Shown here in pieces: positions 22,701 through 33,480 of a DNA stretch of 64,000 bases. The stretch is from Macrostomum hystrix. Lineage: Eukaryota; Platyhelminthes; Macrostomidae. The stretch covers positions 3,625,501 through 3,689,500 of the forward strand of contig CATNEN010000037.1 of the NCBI GenBank assembly GCA_950097015.1. The letters run 5' to 3'. Made by a program: the position numbers and the translations under genes. Within the stretch, counting starts at the first letter, position 1. Each line of letters begins with the position of its first letter. The notes under the pieces are model-generated. The model was not told the origin of the DNA and ran no database searches. It saw only the letters and a list, made by a program, of their open reading frames with translations.

Positions 22701-25700
22701 TCAGGAATGTGATCAGGAATGTCATCAGGATGTCATCAGGAATGTTATCAGGGATGTCATCAGGGATGTCATCAAGGATGTCATCAGGAATGTCATCAGG
22801 AATGTCATCAGGAATGCCATCAGGAATGTCATCAGGAATGTCATCAGGAATGTCATCAGGAATGTCATCAGGATGTCATCAGGAATGTCATCAGGAATGT
22901 CATCAGGAATGTCTTCAGGAATGTCATGAGGAATGTCATCAGGAATGTCTTCAGGAATTTCATCAGGAATGTCATCAGGAATGTCATCAGGAATGTCATC
23001 AGGAATGTCATTAGGAATGTCATCAGTTTTGTTATCAGGGATGTCATCAAGGATGTCATCAGGAATGTCATCAGGAATGTCATCAGGAATGCCATCAGGA
23101 ATGTCATCAGGAATGTCATCAGGAATGTCATCAGGAATGTCATCAGGAATGTCATCAGGAATGTCATCAGGGATGTCATCAGGAATGTCATCAGTTTTGT
23201 TATCAGGGATGTCATCAGGAATGTCATCAGTTTTGTTATCAGGGATGTCATCAGGAATGTCATCAGGAATGTCATCAGGATGTCATCAGGAATGTCATCA
23301 GGAATGTCATCAGGAATGTCTTCAGGAATGTCATGAGGAATGTCATCAGGAATGTCTTCAGGAATTTCATCAGGAATGTCATCAGGAATGTCATCAGGAA
23401 TGTCATCAGGAATGTCATTAGGAATGTCATCAGTTTTGTTATCAGGGATGTCATCAAGGATGTCATCAGGAATGTCATCAGGAATGTCATCAGGAATGCC
23501 ATCAGGAATGTCATCAGGAATGTCATCAGGGATGTCATCAGGAATGTCATGAGGAATGTCATCAGGAATGTCATCAGGAATGTCATCAGGAATGTCATCA
23601 GGAATGTCATCAGGAATGTCATCAGGAATATCATCAGGGATGTCATCAGGAATGTCATCAAGAATGTCATGAGGAATGTCATCAGGAATGTCATCAGGAA
23701 TGTCATCAGGGATGTCATCAGGAATATCATCAGGAATATCATCAGGAATATCATCAGGAATGTCATCAGGAATGTCATCAGGAATGTCATCAGGAATGTC
23801 ATCAGGAATGTCTTCAGGAATGTCATCAGGGATGTCATCAGGAATGTCATCAGGAATGTCATCAGGAATGTCATCAGGAATATCATCAGGGATGTCATCA
23901 GGAATGTCATCAGGAATGTCATCAGGAATGTCATCAGGAATGTCATTAGGAATGTCATCAGTTTTGTTATCAGGGATGTCATCAGGAATGTCATCAGTTT
24001 TGTTATCAGGGATGTCATCAGGAATGTCATCAGTTTTGTTATCAGGGATGTCATCAGGAATGTCATGAGGAATGTCATCAGGAATGTCATCAGGAATGTC
24101 ATCAGGAATGTCATCAGGAATGTCATCAGGAATGTCATGAGGAATGTCATCAGGAATGTCATCAGGAATGTCATCAGGAATGTCATCAGGAATGTCATGA
24201 GGAATGTCATCAGGAATGTCATCAGGAATGTCATAATGATTATGTAAGCGACTCAGGTGCATGTTTGCATAGATTATTTAGAGATGGTAAACTTTGTCGA
24301 ACTGTTTGATAGGAGTTTCATGAACCAGGTGGGTGCAACAGAAGTCAAAAGTGCATCAACAGTGACCCTGTAAACTTTTCAGATGTAGAAATTAACGAAG
24401 GCCTATAGATTCTAGCTATAGGATTTCAGAACAATTGACATGCCAGTTGTGAGTAAGACATTTCGACAGTTGACCCACTAATTAGGAGCCAATGCACTCT
24501 GTCTCCTACATCTTACACTTAAAGCCCGCCAAAATGCAGGCCAACTAAATCGCCAAATCAGTTTAATCCACCTAGACATATTGCCCAGAGACAAGATAAT
24601 CCGGGATCTTAGATGGATTTGCGACAGCTTCAAACAATGATTGCTCGAATTCAATCTTGGCGTTTCAAAAAAATCCCCATTTAAATATGAGATTCCATTT
24701 GACACAGAGGACTGGCCAAAGAGAGAGAGAGAGATGGGATGTTGGGGGGGGGCAGTGTCGGGGTGAGTTGTGGTCCGATTGAGCCAGCTCAAAGGGTCGC
24801 CGAGCTTCACGCTTGAGTTGAGTCTGAGTCGTAGTTGCAATAGTGGAAGAGCTTCCCTAGTTTAGTGTGTTCCCATAGTCACAGAGAAAATAACGGGACA
24901 AGTGATTGACCATTCGTAGGGGCCAACTAGCTAGGAATAGTTTACAGTGCTTTACATTGGCAATAGATTTAGACAAGTGCTTTAGACAATGCCTTTGTCT
25001 AAACTTCCGATCCCGCGTCCACAAAAAAAAGCGGGACAATTTTCCCAATCCACCGCCTGGAAACTGAGCAGGCCAAACTGGGGTCATCTTGACCCCACCG
25101 CCAACAGTTCCTGTTCGGTTGAAGGCGTGAGACAGTGAGGGAGAGAGGAGTCGGGAAGTTGTTCGAATTACACGGGATGACCAAGGCTCCCCTCCCCTTA
25201 TTTCAATCCCACACCACGAAAGCTCTTCGGTGCTCCCATCCCTTAAACCCGGGCCCTCGAGAACCGAGCTCAGCGCGACATTGAGTAGAGGTGGCTGGAG
25301 AGCGGCCTCACAATGCTGAGATTGATTGGGAGAAGAAGAAAAAACTGGCCAACTTCCTCCAGCCCCGCGCCCGCTGTCGGCAGAAAGAAAATTCACTCAG
25401 CGAAGCCAAGGGCGTCAACCGAGAGCCAAATTTGCCTCTCTTATCCCCCAACTGGGAGCTATCAGTTCGTGTCAGAGCGAGTGTGACAAGTATCACCCAG
25501 CACTGGCTGGTCCGAAGTGATTTTTCTGCAAATTCGAGAAGTAAAGAAAGAGAATCATGCAGCCCTAGTGGGTTACCTAATTCCGCATTGTTTCAGTTCA
25601 GAAACTATCGCTTGGACTCAGAGAAACCCATAGACAAAAGTAATCAATTTCGATACATACCAGGGAACTGCCCCCATTGTTAAATGAACTAGTAGGACAC

Positions 25701-28344
25701 CGTTGGAGAATATGGTGCTTCCTTTGGAAGCACCGCGCAAGAGCTGCTGCTGTGCCAACTGGCTGTCACAACCTGGAACAGCTGGGCTAGGGTCATTTCT
25801 ACTACCAATTCTATCTCCTATTTAATACAATCTCTACAGTTCCGCACAGTGGATTTTCGAGGGAGATAGTACCTTGCATTTTAGAAATACCTACCACAAA
25901 TCTCAAAAGTGATTGCTCTTTGGAAATTCCTGGATTGGAATAACTCGGGGGGAAATACCTTTATCGAATTACGAGCGTATTCGATCAGAATAAAAACTGG
26001 CGAAGAAGGAATGCCTTAGAAAATCAGTCCTGACAGTTAAAAAGCATAAAAAATTATAGTAAAGAAAATCCATGACATCATTAGGCATTAGGGGAATCCT
26101 ATAGGGGGCTCCACAGGGGAATCCAACAGTGGAATCCGCAGCGGAATACCGCACGAGAATCCCATAGGGGAATCCACAACGAAATACCGCACGGGAATCC
26201 ACTCGGTAATCCACACGGGAATCCACAGGGGAATACCACAAGGGAATCCCATAGGGCAATCCACAGGGGAATACCACTCGGGAATCCACAGGGGAATACC
26301 ACACGGAAATCCACTCGGGGAATCCACAAGGGAATCCCACAGGGACTCCCGTAAAGAATCCCACAGGCGAATCCCAAATGCCAAATTTACAAAAGAAAAA
26401 AGAGAAGAACATTCCAGAAGCAAGCTTTCAAAACATTAGCCGAGATCCTGATACCTCGCCGAAAAAATTGGTGGTCCGCCTGGTGAGGAAAGTGACTCCC
26501 CAAAGGGATCGGGGGACTGATCAGGGGGACATGAATTCGTTCAAGTCCATCGAGTGGTCCCCAGGTGCGGGCTGAAGAGCCGGAGGGAGGCAAAAATGAG
26601 TCAAAATGAGTCAAACTTTTTTATTTCTTTCCCATTTTGATGGCTTTCAATTTTCAGTTGCAGATGGCCATCGCTGCTTTAAATAATTGCAATTTATGCC
26701 GCCGAGATGAAGGCTGCAGGAATGACTGTCGGCACATGCAGGGATAATTGTCCCCTCATTTTTTGGGATAGAATAAATTCAGTTTTCTTCGACCCTCTCT
26801 TACTCGATCTGGCTAGATCACGTGACTGGAGGTTAGTCTTGCCCGCTGATTTACCGGCTGTCAACCATTTTTGACGAGAAAATAAGCTGCAACGGCAGTC
26901 AATCATTTTAAGCTGAGGAGTTACAGAAAAATTGAGCAGGGAACCTCGCGGGTCAAGGTGCAGATAAATTATGAGCAGCACTAACCTCCGAGACGAGGTT
27001 TCTTGCGGTTGAAAGGGAGTTTTTAAAGAAATATTTAAAGTAAAAAAGCTCCGAAGTCTCAAAAACGTTTTTGTGATTTTTGTAGGTTGGAGAATCTGAC
27101 CGAGAATACCCCGTGGGAATTTCCTGATGTAATTTTTGGAGAATCCCGCTGGGATCACCACATTGGGAAAACCCATCGCGATTTCACTGGCATCAGGTTT
27201 TAGAATCGCAATTGCATGAGCGATTGACCTTAGACTTTTGGAGAATCCCTAGTGGAAGCTCTTGGCGAATCCCTGATGGAAAGTCTTGGGGAATCCCTGA
27301 TGGAAGCTCTTGGGAAATCCCTGATGGAAAGTCTTGCGAAATCCTTGATGAAAGCTTTTGTGGAGTCTCTGATGGAATCCCTGATTAAAGATCTTAGGGA
27401 ATCCCTCATGGAAGCTCTTGGGAAATCCCTGATGAAAGATCTTAGGAAACCCCTTATGGAAGCTCTTAGGAAATCCTTGATGAAAGATCTTGGGGAATCC
27501 CTGATGAAAGATCATATGGAATCCCTGATGGAAGCTCTTGGCGAATCCCTGATGGAAGCTCTTAGGGAATCCCTGATAAAAGATCTTGGGGAATCCCTGA
27601 TGAAAGATCTTAGGGAATCCCTGATGAAAGATCTTGGGAAATCCTTGATGAAAGATCTTAGGGAATCCCTCATGGAAGCTCTTGGGAAATCCCTGATGAA
27701 AGATCATATGGAATCCCTGATGGAAGCTCTTAGGGAATCCCTGATAAAAGATCTTGGGGAATCCCTGATAAAAGATCTTATGGAAGCTCTGGTATAAATT
27801 CTTGAAGTTGGAGCTCGGCGTTTCTTAAGAATAAGAAAGGTCTTGAAGAATTCATGCGAGTGCTGTCGGAAAATCACACCTGGAAATCCTGAATCCGAGG
27901 CAAAAAACATGACAGTCACTAACCGTACACGAACAGGTAGATAGTGCACTGCTCAACCCCATCGCCTGGCTCCTCGACTCGAAACTTCACCAAGCACCTG
28001 TAGACTCCTTGGTCGCTGATTCGCACATCCCGCAGCTGTAGAGTGGCCTCCGAGTGCACCGACAATCGACCGGAAAACTCCAAAGCGATCGTCGGCTCGT
28101 AGGACTCGAAGCGGTCAAACACGGCCTGGTGGGAGCCGTCTCGGCGCCATTGCACCTGGTGCGGCACCATCACATTGGGCGGGTAGTGGAGGCGGCACTC
28201 GAACAACACCGCGCTGCCCGCGGCCACCTCCTTGGGGATCTGGCGACGCGATCGGACCAGCAGCTGATTCAACGACCGGCCCTGCTGGCTCACGATGAGC
28301 AGCAGCAGCAGCAGCAGCAGCTGTGGTGGCACCGATGGAGACAT
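10732..28344 (-). CDS. Turtle/IGSF9-type Ig-FN3 transmembrane adhesion receptor, complete
   Basis: Seven exons in - strand order: 28344-27924, 17260-16970, 16553-16005, 15234-14781, 14227-13914, 11667-11485, 11258-10732. Phases (1,1,1,2,1,1) all match and total 2739 bp, or 912 residues plus stop. Residues 1-24 are a Leu-rich signal peptide. Five Ig domains follow, each with its Cys pair (for example ISDQGVYRC, HDTGWYRCVPSNG), then two FN3 domains (NLSVVTDPFSAHLSWVPGYD starts the first), a TM at about 753-774 (LWAMLACAAVAASLAAAALLW) and a roughly 135-residue Ser/Pro/Arg-rich tail. Five Ig plus two FN3 plus TM is the Turtle/IGSF9 (Dasm1) architecture. Motifs CVPSNG...PPQASAYVDV and CPVLANPPVTEVVW match that family closely. 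The family works in dendrite and axon patterning and self-recognition at the plasma membrane. The tail is short for the family and ends PVSA, with no obvious PDZ ligand. Confidence 0.9.
11315..11400. repeat. 17-bp minisatellite (GAGTGAGGTGGGTGTTG), short array
   Basis: About five tandem 17-bp copies in the last intron of the Turtle-like gene (11259-11484). The unit is closely related to the arrays at 13645-13860 and, inverted, 16675-16945 in other introns of the same gene. Confidence 0.85.
12130..13483 (+). mobile_element. Mariner (DD34D) DNA transposon, apparently complete
   Basis: A 1354-bp element bounded by inverted repeats 12130-12155 and 13458-13483 that are identical over 26 bp (core GGGTGTGTCATAAGTAATGT). 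TA precedes the left end (12128-12129); the right flank reads AA, consistent with one substitution in a TA target duplication. It holds an uninterrupted transposase frame. It lies in the intron 11668-13913 of the Turtle-like gene in the opposite orientation. Perfect terminal repeats and an intact frame suggest recent insertion; activity is not shown. Confidence 0.93.
12351..13412 (+). CDS. Mariner transposase (DD34D), 353 residues
   Basis: The frame opens upstream but the first ATG is at 12351 (MNHDKTHIQFYAF). The N-terminal half has the paired helix-turn-helix layout of mariner DNA-binding domains: RRTIYRWFQNF near residue 43, then FVRELADCLEIDFKTVHRIL, then a WVPHDLT linker like the family's WVPHEL. 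The catalytic triad is the Asp of VVEDETW, the Asp of QMDNARPHT and the Asp of PDFNLCD, with 34 residues between the last two, defining DD34D. Length fits mariner (about 345-355). The enzyme would cut at the flanking 26-bp inverted repeats and insert at TA. No stop or frameshift is visible. SPYSPDFNLCD differs from the usual SPYSPDLAPSD. Confidence 0.93.
   Translation: MNHDKTHIQFYAFIRFKLGKSALEVEEDLRNTLPDNCPTRRTIYRWFQNFTDPGFELGDAARSGRPCSTRTIENIEVISDLVKEDPRQFVRELADCLEIDFKTVHRILTEDLHLQNVCSVWVPHDLTADQRQARVNCANQIRKVFSSRGLDDILNCLVVEDETWLHLDGKSSKADSRCWLGAGDSRLTVTRRSISDKKTMLLVAFTPNKRVSICTTPPNTKVDGQYFIDFVRHTGNLWRTLRSNPIHLNEVLWQMDNARPHTCQAVSDFLAGRRVNLLWQSPYSPDFNLCDRFLFKWLKADFSQRSFANHDEVKEAALHWFRQLEEKHLQAEVEKLYKHCQRVIDIGGHYVVD
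13645..13860. repeat. 17-bp minisatellite (GAGTGAGGTGGCTGTCG)
   Basis: About twelve 17-bp units with G/A alternation (GGAGTGAGG versus GAAGTGAGG) in the same Turtle intron as the mariner. Related in sequence and length to arrays in three other introns of this gene. Confidence 0.88.
14340..14735. repeat. 11-bp minisatellite (GACAGGCTAGT)
   Basis: Tandem 11-bp copies, most regular at 14400-14590, fill the Turtle intron 14228-14780. Variant units (GACAGTCTAGT, GAAAGTCTAGC) lie at the left edge and degenerate copies at the right. Confidence 0.85.
15375..15945. repeat. 17-bp minisatellite (GAGAAGGTGGGGAGTTT)
   Basis: About 33 tandem 17-bp copies with GAGGAGG, TTTAAG and GTAG variants fill the Turtle intron 15235-16004. 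With one small offset the unit resembles the GAGTGAGGTGGGTGTTG unit of neighbouring introns. Confidence 0.9.
16675..16945. repeat. 17-bp minisatellite (CACCTCACTCCAACACC), inverted relative of neighbours
   Basis: About sixteen 17-bp copies in the Turtle intron 16554-16969. The reverse complement of the unit is a rotation of the unit at 11315-11400, so the same sequence family lies here in the opposite orientation. Confidence 0.9.
17260..17770. other. Unique start of Turtle intron 1
   Basis: From the acceptor at 17261 to about 17770 the sequence is AT-rich and unique, with no coding frame or repeat that I can support. Confidence 0.5.
17771..20560. repeat. 29-bp satellite array with near-palindromic TGACATGTCA in each unit
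   Basis: About 96 tandem 29-bp units share GTAGTGATGGATGTGAC, then a variable ATATC / GTGTC / ATGTC, then ACTGGATGTA or ACTGAATGTA. Variants cluster: CATATCGCT at the left edge, CGTGTCA in the middle, CATGTCA on the right, with local two- to three-unit higher-order patterns (GATGG alternating with GATGTA). Each unit contains TGACATGTCA or TGACGTGTCA. It lies in Turtle intron 1. Confidence 0.95.
20561..21714. other. Non-repetitive part of Turtle intron 1
   Basis: Unique, mixed-composition sequence between two arrays. Open frames of 60-100 codons overlap on both strands at 20729-21500 with no recognisable domain, so I see no supported gene. Confidence 0.4.
21715..22072. repeat. 56-bp minisatellite (TGTACATTCTATGGAGTGAT core)
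   Basis: About six near-identical 56-bp units alternate TGTACATTCTAAGTAGGGGT and TGTACATTCTATGGAGTGAT half-units that share TGTACATTCTA, so the unit itself looks like an older duplication. Confidence 0.9.
22075..22195 (-). mobile_element. SINE family 2 fragment (tRNA-like head)
   Basis: On the - strand it reads TTGTAGCCCAGAGGTTAAAG, then GGACTTCTGAACAGC, then GAGTTCGAATCTTGACCC, the A-box and B-box landmarks of the heads at 9365-9560 and 49105-49400. Only the head and a short body remain. Confidence 0.6.
22690..24235. repeat. 12-bp minisatellite (AGGAATGTCATC) with higher-order repeats
   Basis: About 128 tandem 12-bp units. Variant units (ATGTCTTC, ATTTCATC, ATGCCATC, the inserted AGTTTTGTTATC) recur in the same order, for example 22868-23050 and again 23278-23460, giving an approximately 410-bp higher-order repeat. 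Since 12 is a multiple of three, every frame on both strands is open for hundreds of codons. I treat those frames as artefacts. Confidence 0.95.
24236..26090. other. Non-repetitive part of Turtle intron 1
   Basis: Mixed-composition sequence with no recognised gene. Overlapping frames at 24478-25683 on both strands (one of 179 codons, -) have no domain, no convincing splice context and no homology that I recognise. Confidence 0.4.
26095..26375. repeat. 15-bp minisatellite (GGAATCCACAGGGGA type)
   Basis: About nineteen units of roughly 15 bp alternating GGAATCCACA-, GGAATACCAC- and GGAATCCCAT-type forms, in Turtle intron 1. The core GGGGAATCC also occurs in other arrays of the window. Confidence 0.8.
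27243..27795. repeat. 24-bp minisatellite (GGGAATCCCTGATGAAAGAT)
   Basis: About 23 tandem 24-bp units mixing two subtypes (ATGGAAGCTCTT and ATGAAAGATCTT). The period keeps both strands open (Met-Glu-Ala-Leu-type and Phe-His-Gln-Gly-type repeats). It ends about 130 bp before the first Turtle exon. Confidence 0.9.
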
Positions 28345-28995
28345 GTCGACTGGTCAAGACCTGAACAGATTTCGAATCTTTTGCGCTGTTTAAGTCCGCT
28401 GTTTCTCCTTGCCCAACCGGGCTGTGCACTTCGCCAGCGCACCGCAATGGGTTGTGGAATTCGGGAAACCGCACAGATATGCTCTCTCTCTCTCTCTCTT
28501 TCTCTCTCATTTTTTGCTTTTTGAGTCTTCTCCAGGGTTGGAGCCAGAGGCAGCGGCGGCTAACTCGGCATTGGTCGGACCGGTGTAGGCAACCCAGCCC
28601 GGCGAGGAAACCTGCGCGTTGTCTCCACCCACCCCTGCCTCCCAATGCCTGCATCGATTCAGTTGCTAGCCAGAACTTTGCCCTCCATTGAAGTGGGATT
28701 TCAATTCCTTCCACATCATAAAATCTTTTTTAATCCTCATCGAATGAGGCGGCGAAAAAACGCTAGTTTTTATTGTTTTAATCTAATTCTTTGTCGCAGA
28801 ACCAGCAGCCTGATCGCCTGGTATATTACCTATTAGATATTATAGGTGACCTATTAGGTCAATCAGAGCATTTTAATTTAATGGGCAAGCATCTTATGAA
28901 CATATCAAAAGCATGGTAATAGTAACCCTAGGCACCCCAATATCATGGGTAATACTCCCCTTGGCAACTGAATTTTATGGATAAGAAATCCTTAG

Positions 28996-29378
28996 GCAGG
29001 GATGTGAAGGGCAGAGCGGCTAACAAGTTTGCCTCTCGCACCAAGGTCCCTAAGCTCGATTCCGCGGCGAGGCCACATTCATTTGGGGCGCAGCCGAGGC
29101 AAGGGACAGTGAAAATGTACACTGCCTGACCAAGGAACACTAGTTGCATTTCCTTAGCCAGTCTAGAACTCTAGAAGCCCTTGTGTCTGACGATGAGAAA
29201 ATCAGTGCATATGTACACACCTGTGTGAGTGTGTGCCTGCGTACAGTATCTGTGTGCGTGTGTGCTCAGGAGTCAGCGAAATGGGCAGAATTGCCTCCTC
29301 GCTGGCTGCGGGTCTAGTGTCACCAAATGATTGCCATTGCCCGCAGCCCTCCTGCAATTATTATAATTATTATCCATT
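28996..29378 (+). mobile_element. SINE family 1, most complete copy
   Basis: Starts with a tRNA-like head (GCAGAGCGGCTAACAAG, later a B-box-like AGCTCGATTCC), then CATTCATTTGGGGCGCAGCC, a TGTACACTGCCTGACC segment, a TGTGTG-rich stretch, TCAGCGAAATGGGCAGAATT, GCGGGTCTAGTGTCACCAAA and a short ATT-rich tail. About 60 bp near 29130-29190 differ from the other copies. Landmarks recur in four other places in the window. Confidence 0.75.
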
Positions 29379-29764
29379 AGGCACCTCAATCTCACAGGTA
29401 AGATTATTGTAAGCACATGGATCAGTAACAGAATCTCATGAGCTCCAAATTCTCACAGTTAGAACCCATGTGAAATATGTTTGTCATTAGAAACTCGAGC
29501 GAAACTATCGAAAGATTCGAAAAAGCAACTTGACGACCTTAAAACAAGCAAGTTTTTTAAATATAAAAAATTTATTTCAGCTTAGAATCGAATAAAGAGA
29601 GACAGAATAAGTTAGAGAAAGGTCCGCTATGGCACGCCTCAACACTGGTGATGGCTGATGCAGGTTGCGCTGGGGAAGCTTGTTATCAATTATTAGCGTG
29701 ACTTGGCTGGAAAGATAATTCAAAGCTCTTGTCAACCTGGCAGACAGGAAGACTGACATGTGCC

Positions 29765-30312
29765 GCGAGGGAAATAGAAGAGGAGGTGAGGGAGATAGAA
29801 GAGGAGGTGAGGGAGATAGAAGAGGAGGTGAGGGAGATAGAAGAGGAGGTGGGGGAAGTACAAGAGGAGGTGAGGGAGATACAAGAGGAGGTGAGGGAGA
29901 TACAAGAGGAGGTGAAGGAGATAGAAGAGGAGGTGAGGGAGATGGAAGAGGTGAGGGAGATAGAAGAGGAGGTGAGGGAGATGGAAGAGGTGAGGGAGAT
30001 ACAAGAGGAGGTGGGGAAGTACAAGAGGAGGTGAAGGAGATAGAAGAGGAGGTGAGGGAGATGGAAGAGGTGAGGGAGATAGAAGAGGAGGTGAGGGAGA
30101 TGGAAGAGGTGAGGGAGATACAAGAGGAGGTGGGAGAAGTACAAGAGGAGGTGAGGGAGATAGGAGAGGAGGTGGGGGAAGTACAAGAGAGAGTGAGGGA
30201 GATAGAAGAGGAGGTGAGGGAGATAGAAGAGGAGGTGAGGGAGATAGAAGAGGAGGTGAGGGAGATAGAAGAGGAGGTGAGGGAGATGGAAGATGAGGTG
30301 AGGGAGATGGAG
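29765..30312. repeat. 21-bp purine-rich minisatellite (GAGGGAGATAGAAGAGGAGG)
   Basis: About 28 units, mostly 21 bp with some shorter units (GATGGAAGAGGTGAGGGA). The + strand is almost pure purine for over 500 bp. All frames on both strands are open, so coding potential here is illusory. Confidence 0.92.
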
Positions 30313-31042
30313 GGGTGTGCACAGCATGCCATGAGTGGGATTGCTGGTATAGGAATGGTAAGCATTTGTCAAGCTGCCAAGTGTCTAGTGGGGGGGGGGC
30401 AAAGCCTTATTGCTGGTGAAGGCAGGAGGCACCAGAGCGAAGACCAAGCAGCAGTCTTGTAAAGTTTGAGCTGGGCTGAAGGAAGGGGCGGCAGCGAAGT
30501 CAGCTGGGAGTTGGCGGCAAACCTAAGCCCGGAGATAGAGGGGCTGTGGTCTGTGGGATAGCAGTTTGCCCCAATGACAAATCGGTATATCCACTCGGGC
30601 CAGCTTCTCTATAGGCCATCTCTCTCTCTCTCTCTCCTTCTCTACCCGAACTCCTCGGAGGAACAAATTACAGCGCATTGGGAGACTTAATCTAATACCC
30701 TGTGTTTGCAGGCGCCCAGCCTCTCTTAACCAACGCACGCAGACTCAAACACTCACAGGGTGGCGGGCAACTTGTTCTACCGACCATTCTTCTTCTTTTG
30801 TGTCTGCCAGATCTATCTGTTCAACTGCGGCTAGACCAAGCAATGTATATATGCTTCTCTTCTGCTTTCCAACAGAATTGCTACATTCCGTAGAGTTTCG
30901 ATTTGGGAATTTTCTCTTATTGAATCCCGGTCTAATCAGCCTTTAAGCTTTGTTATCCTAATTCATGTTGTGAAAGCCAATTTCCAAAGGACTGTTCAGA
31001 AAGGACGACAAAATAATGGATTTTAAATAGCCTCATTCTATT

Positions 31043-32325
31043 CTAGCTGAATACCCTGCTTCGATTCCAGCTGAATACCCTGCTTCGATTCCAGCTGAAT
31101 ACCCTGCTTCGATTCCAGCTGAATATCCTGCTTCGATTCTAGCTGAATATCCTGCTTCGATTCTTGCTGAATACCCTGCTTCGATTCTTGCTGAATACCC
31201 TGCTTCGATTCTTGCTGAATACCCTGCTTCGATTCTAGCTGAATACCCTGCTTCGATTCTAGCTGAATATCCTGCTTTGATTCTAGCTGAATACCCTGCT
31301 TCGATTCCAACTGAATATCCTGCTTCGATTCTGGCTGAATACCCTGCTTCGATTCTAGCTGAATATCCTGCTTCGATTCTTGCTGAATACCCTGCTTCGA
31401 TTCTTGCTGAATACCCTGCTTCGATTCTAGCTGCATACCCTGCTTCGATTCTGGCTGAATACCCTGCTTCGATTCCAGCTGAATATCCTGCTTCGATTCT
31501 AGCTGAATACCCTGCTTCGATTCTAGCTGAATATCCTGCTTCGATTCTAGCTGAATATCCTGCTTCGATTCTAGCTGAATATCCTGCTTCGATTCTTGCT
31601 GAATATCCTGCTTCGATTCTAGCTGCATACCCTGCTTCGATTCTGGCTGAATACCCTGCTTCGATTCCAGCTGAATATCCTGCTTCGATTCTAGCTGAAT
31701 ACCCTGCTTCGATTCTAGCTGAATATCCTGCTTCGATTCTAGCTGAATATCCTGCTTCGATTCTAGCTGAATATCCTGCTTTGATTCTAGCTGAATACCT
31801 GCTTCGATTCCAACTGAATATCCTGCTTCGATTCTGGCTGAATACCCTGCTTCGATTCTAGCTGAATATCCTGCTTCGATTCTTGCTGAATACCCTGCTT
31901 CGATTCTTGCTGAATACCCTGCTTCGATTCTAGCTGCATACCCTGCTTCGATTCTGGCTGAATACCCTGCTTCGATTCCAGCTGAATATCCTGCTTCGAT
32001 TCTAGCTGAATACCCTGCTTCGATTCTAGCTGAATATCCTGCTTCGATTCTAGCTGAATATCCTGCTTCGATTCTAGCTGAATATCCTGCTTTGATTCTA
32101 GCTGAATACCCTGCTTCGATTCCAACTGAATATCCTGCTTCGATTCTGGCTGAATATCCTGCTTCGATTCTAGCTGAATACCCTGCTTCGATTCCAACTG
32201 AATATACTGCTTCGATTCTAGCTGAATACCCTGCTTCGATTCCAGCTGAACATCCTGCTTCGATTCTAGCTGAACATCCTGCTTCGATACCAGCTGAACA
32301 TCCTGCTTCGATACCAGCTGCATTT
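31043..32325. repeat. 24-bp minisatellite (CTGAATACCCTGCTTCGATT)
   Basis: About 53 tandem 24-bp units with a variable last triplet (CTAG, CCAG, CTTG, CTGG) and CCC/TCC variants. Blocks of units repeat in the same order (31300-31500, 31640-31700, 31800-32000), indicating higher-order duplication. A 441-codon - frame and a 194-codon + frame are period artefacts. Confidence 0.95.
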
Positions 32326-32959
32326 TTCGACGATTCAGCTTTTTTTGTTAAGATTTCAAACAAATTTCTTAGAATGATTTGAATAATTTTTTAGTAAGCT
32401 TCAAGCTGCTAGTTTTTCGTTCTCGTAAGCCAGTGTTGTAAAAAAACCTTATACAAAACAGCTGTTATGACTAACACTATATGACAATTTTATAGTTCGC
32501 ATAGACAGCATATACACACTATGATTCCTTAATTAATTATATATCTATCTCCTTTTTACATCCAACTCTCTGGTTGGGCTCGCTTAGCTGGAGCATAGCG
32601 AATGAGCTGGGCTGACGGGTCGATTAACGGCAAAAAAGGAGGAATCGGATGGGGACTGGCAGCTCGGTCGGATCCTCAATTTAATCGATTGGCTCTGTAT
32701 GCAATCCCCACAGCAGTCTGTGTACAAACACACAAACCTGTGCGCGCATATCCTGACGCATCTCTATAAACTGACCTTATCAGTATCTAGAAAGTTTCTA
32801 CGATAAGGTGATGCTATTAGTAAATGAAACCAGACAATGCTGTTGTCAAATGAAACGGATTGTTTTAGAATGCTAACAATAGACAGGTAAATAATTTGCG
32901 ACTATAATTTAATAGCTGAAATATTAACTGGTTCAGGCGTGAAATAAAACAGGGTGGTG

Positions 32960-33480
32960 GATAGGGAGAACAGGGGAGAGAGGGAGATAGCAGAGGGGAG
33001 AGAGGGAGATAGCAGAGGGGAGAGAGGGAGATAGCAGAGGGGAGAGAAGGAGATAGCAGAGGGGAGAGAGGGAGATAGCAGAGGGGAGAGGGAGACAGCA
33101 GAGGGAGAGTGAGGGAGATAGCAGAGGGAGAGTGAGGGAGATAGTAGAGGGAGAGTGAGGGAGACAGGAGAGGGAGAGTGAGGGAGATAGCAGAGGGAGA
33201 GTGAGGGAGACAGCAGAGGGAGAGTGAGGGAGACAGGAGAGGGAGAGTGAGGGAGATAGCAGAGGGAGAGTGAGGGAGACAGGAGAGGGAGAGTGAGGGA
33301 GACAGGAGAGGGAGAGTGAGGGAGATAGCAGAGGGAGAGTGAGGGAGATAGCAGAGGGAGAGTGAGGGAGATAGCAGAGGGAGAGTGATGGAGACAGGAG
33401 AGGGATAGTGAGGGAGATAGCAGAGGGAGAGTGAGGGAGACAGGAGAGGGATAGTGAGGGAGATAGCAGAGGGAGAGAGA
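32960..33480. repeat. 23-bp purine-rich minisatellite (GAGGGAGATAGCAGAGGGAG)
   Basis: About 22 units with an ATAGC / ACAGG alternation, grading into a shorter GGAGAGAGGGAGATAGCAGA form at the left. Long - frames arise because a 23-bp period cycles through frames without stops. Confidence 0.9.

Noticed and set aside
22868-24262. 464-codon frame of Ile-Pro-Asp-Asp repeats (-) and long + frames
   Set aside because: The 12-bp period is a multiple of three and lacks stops, so all frames are open. It lies inside a Turtle intron.
24857-25396. 179-codon - frame in Turtle intron 1
   Set aside because: Overlaps open frames on the other strand, has no recognisable domain and lies in an intron. It may be chance or an old repeat.
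29577-30462. Long overlapping frames of Ser/Pro/Leu or Glu-rich repeats on both strands
   Set aside because: Consequence of a purine-rich 21-bp array without stops; no domain and no codon bias.
31038-32363. 441-codon frame of IQLESKQD-type repeats (-) and 194-codon + frame
   Set aside because: Produced by a 24-bp tandem array; both strands are open, the frame changes mid-array, and there is no unique coding flank or splice context.
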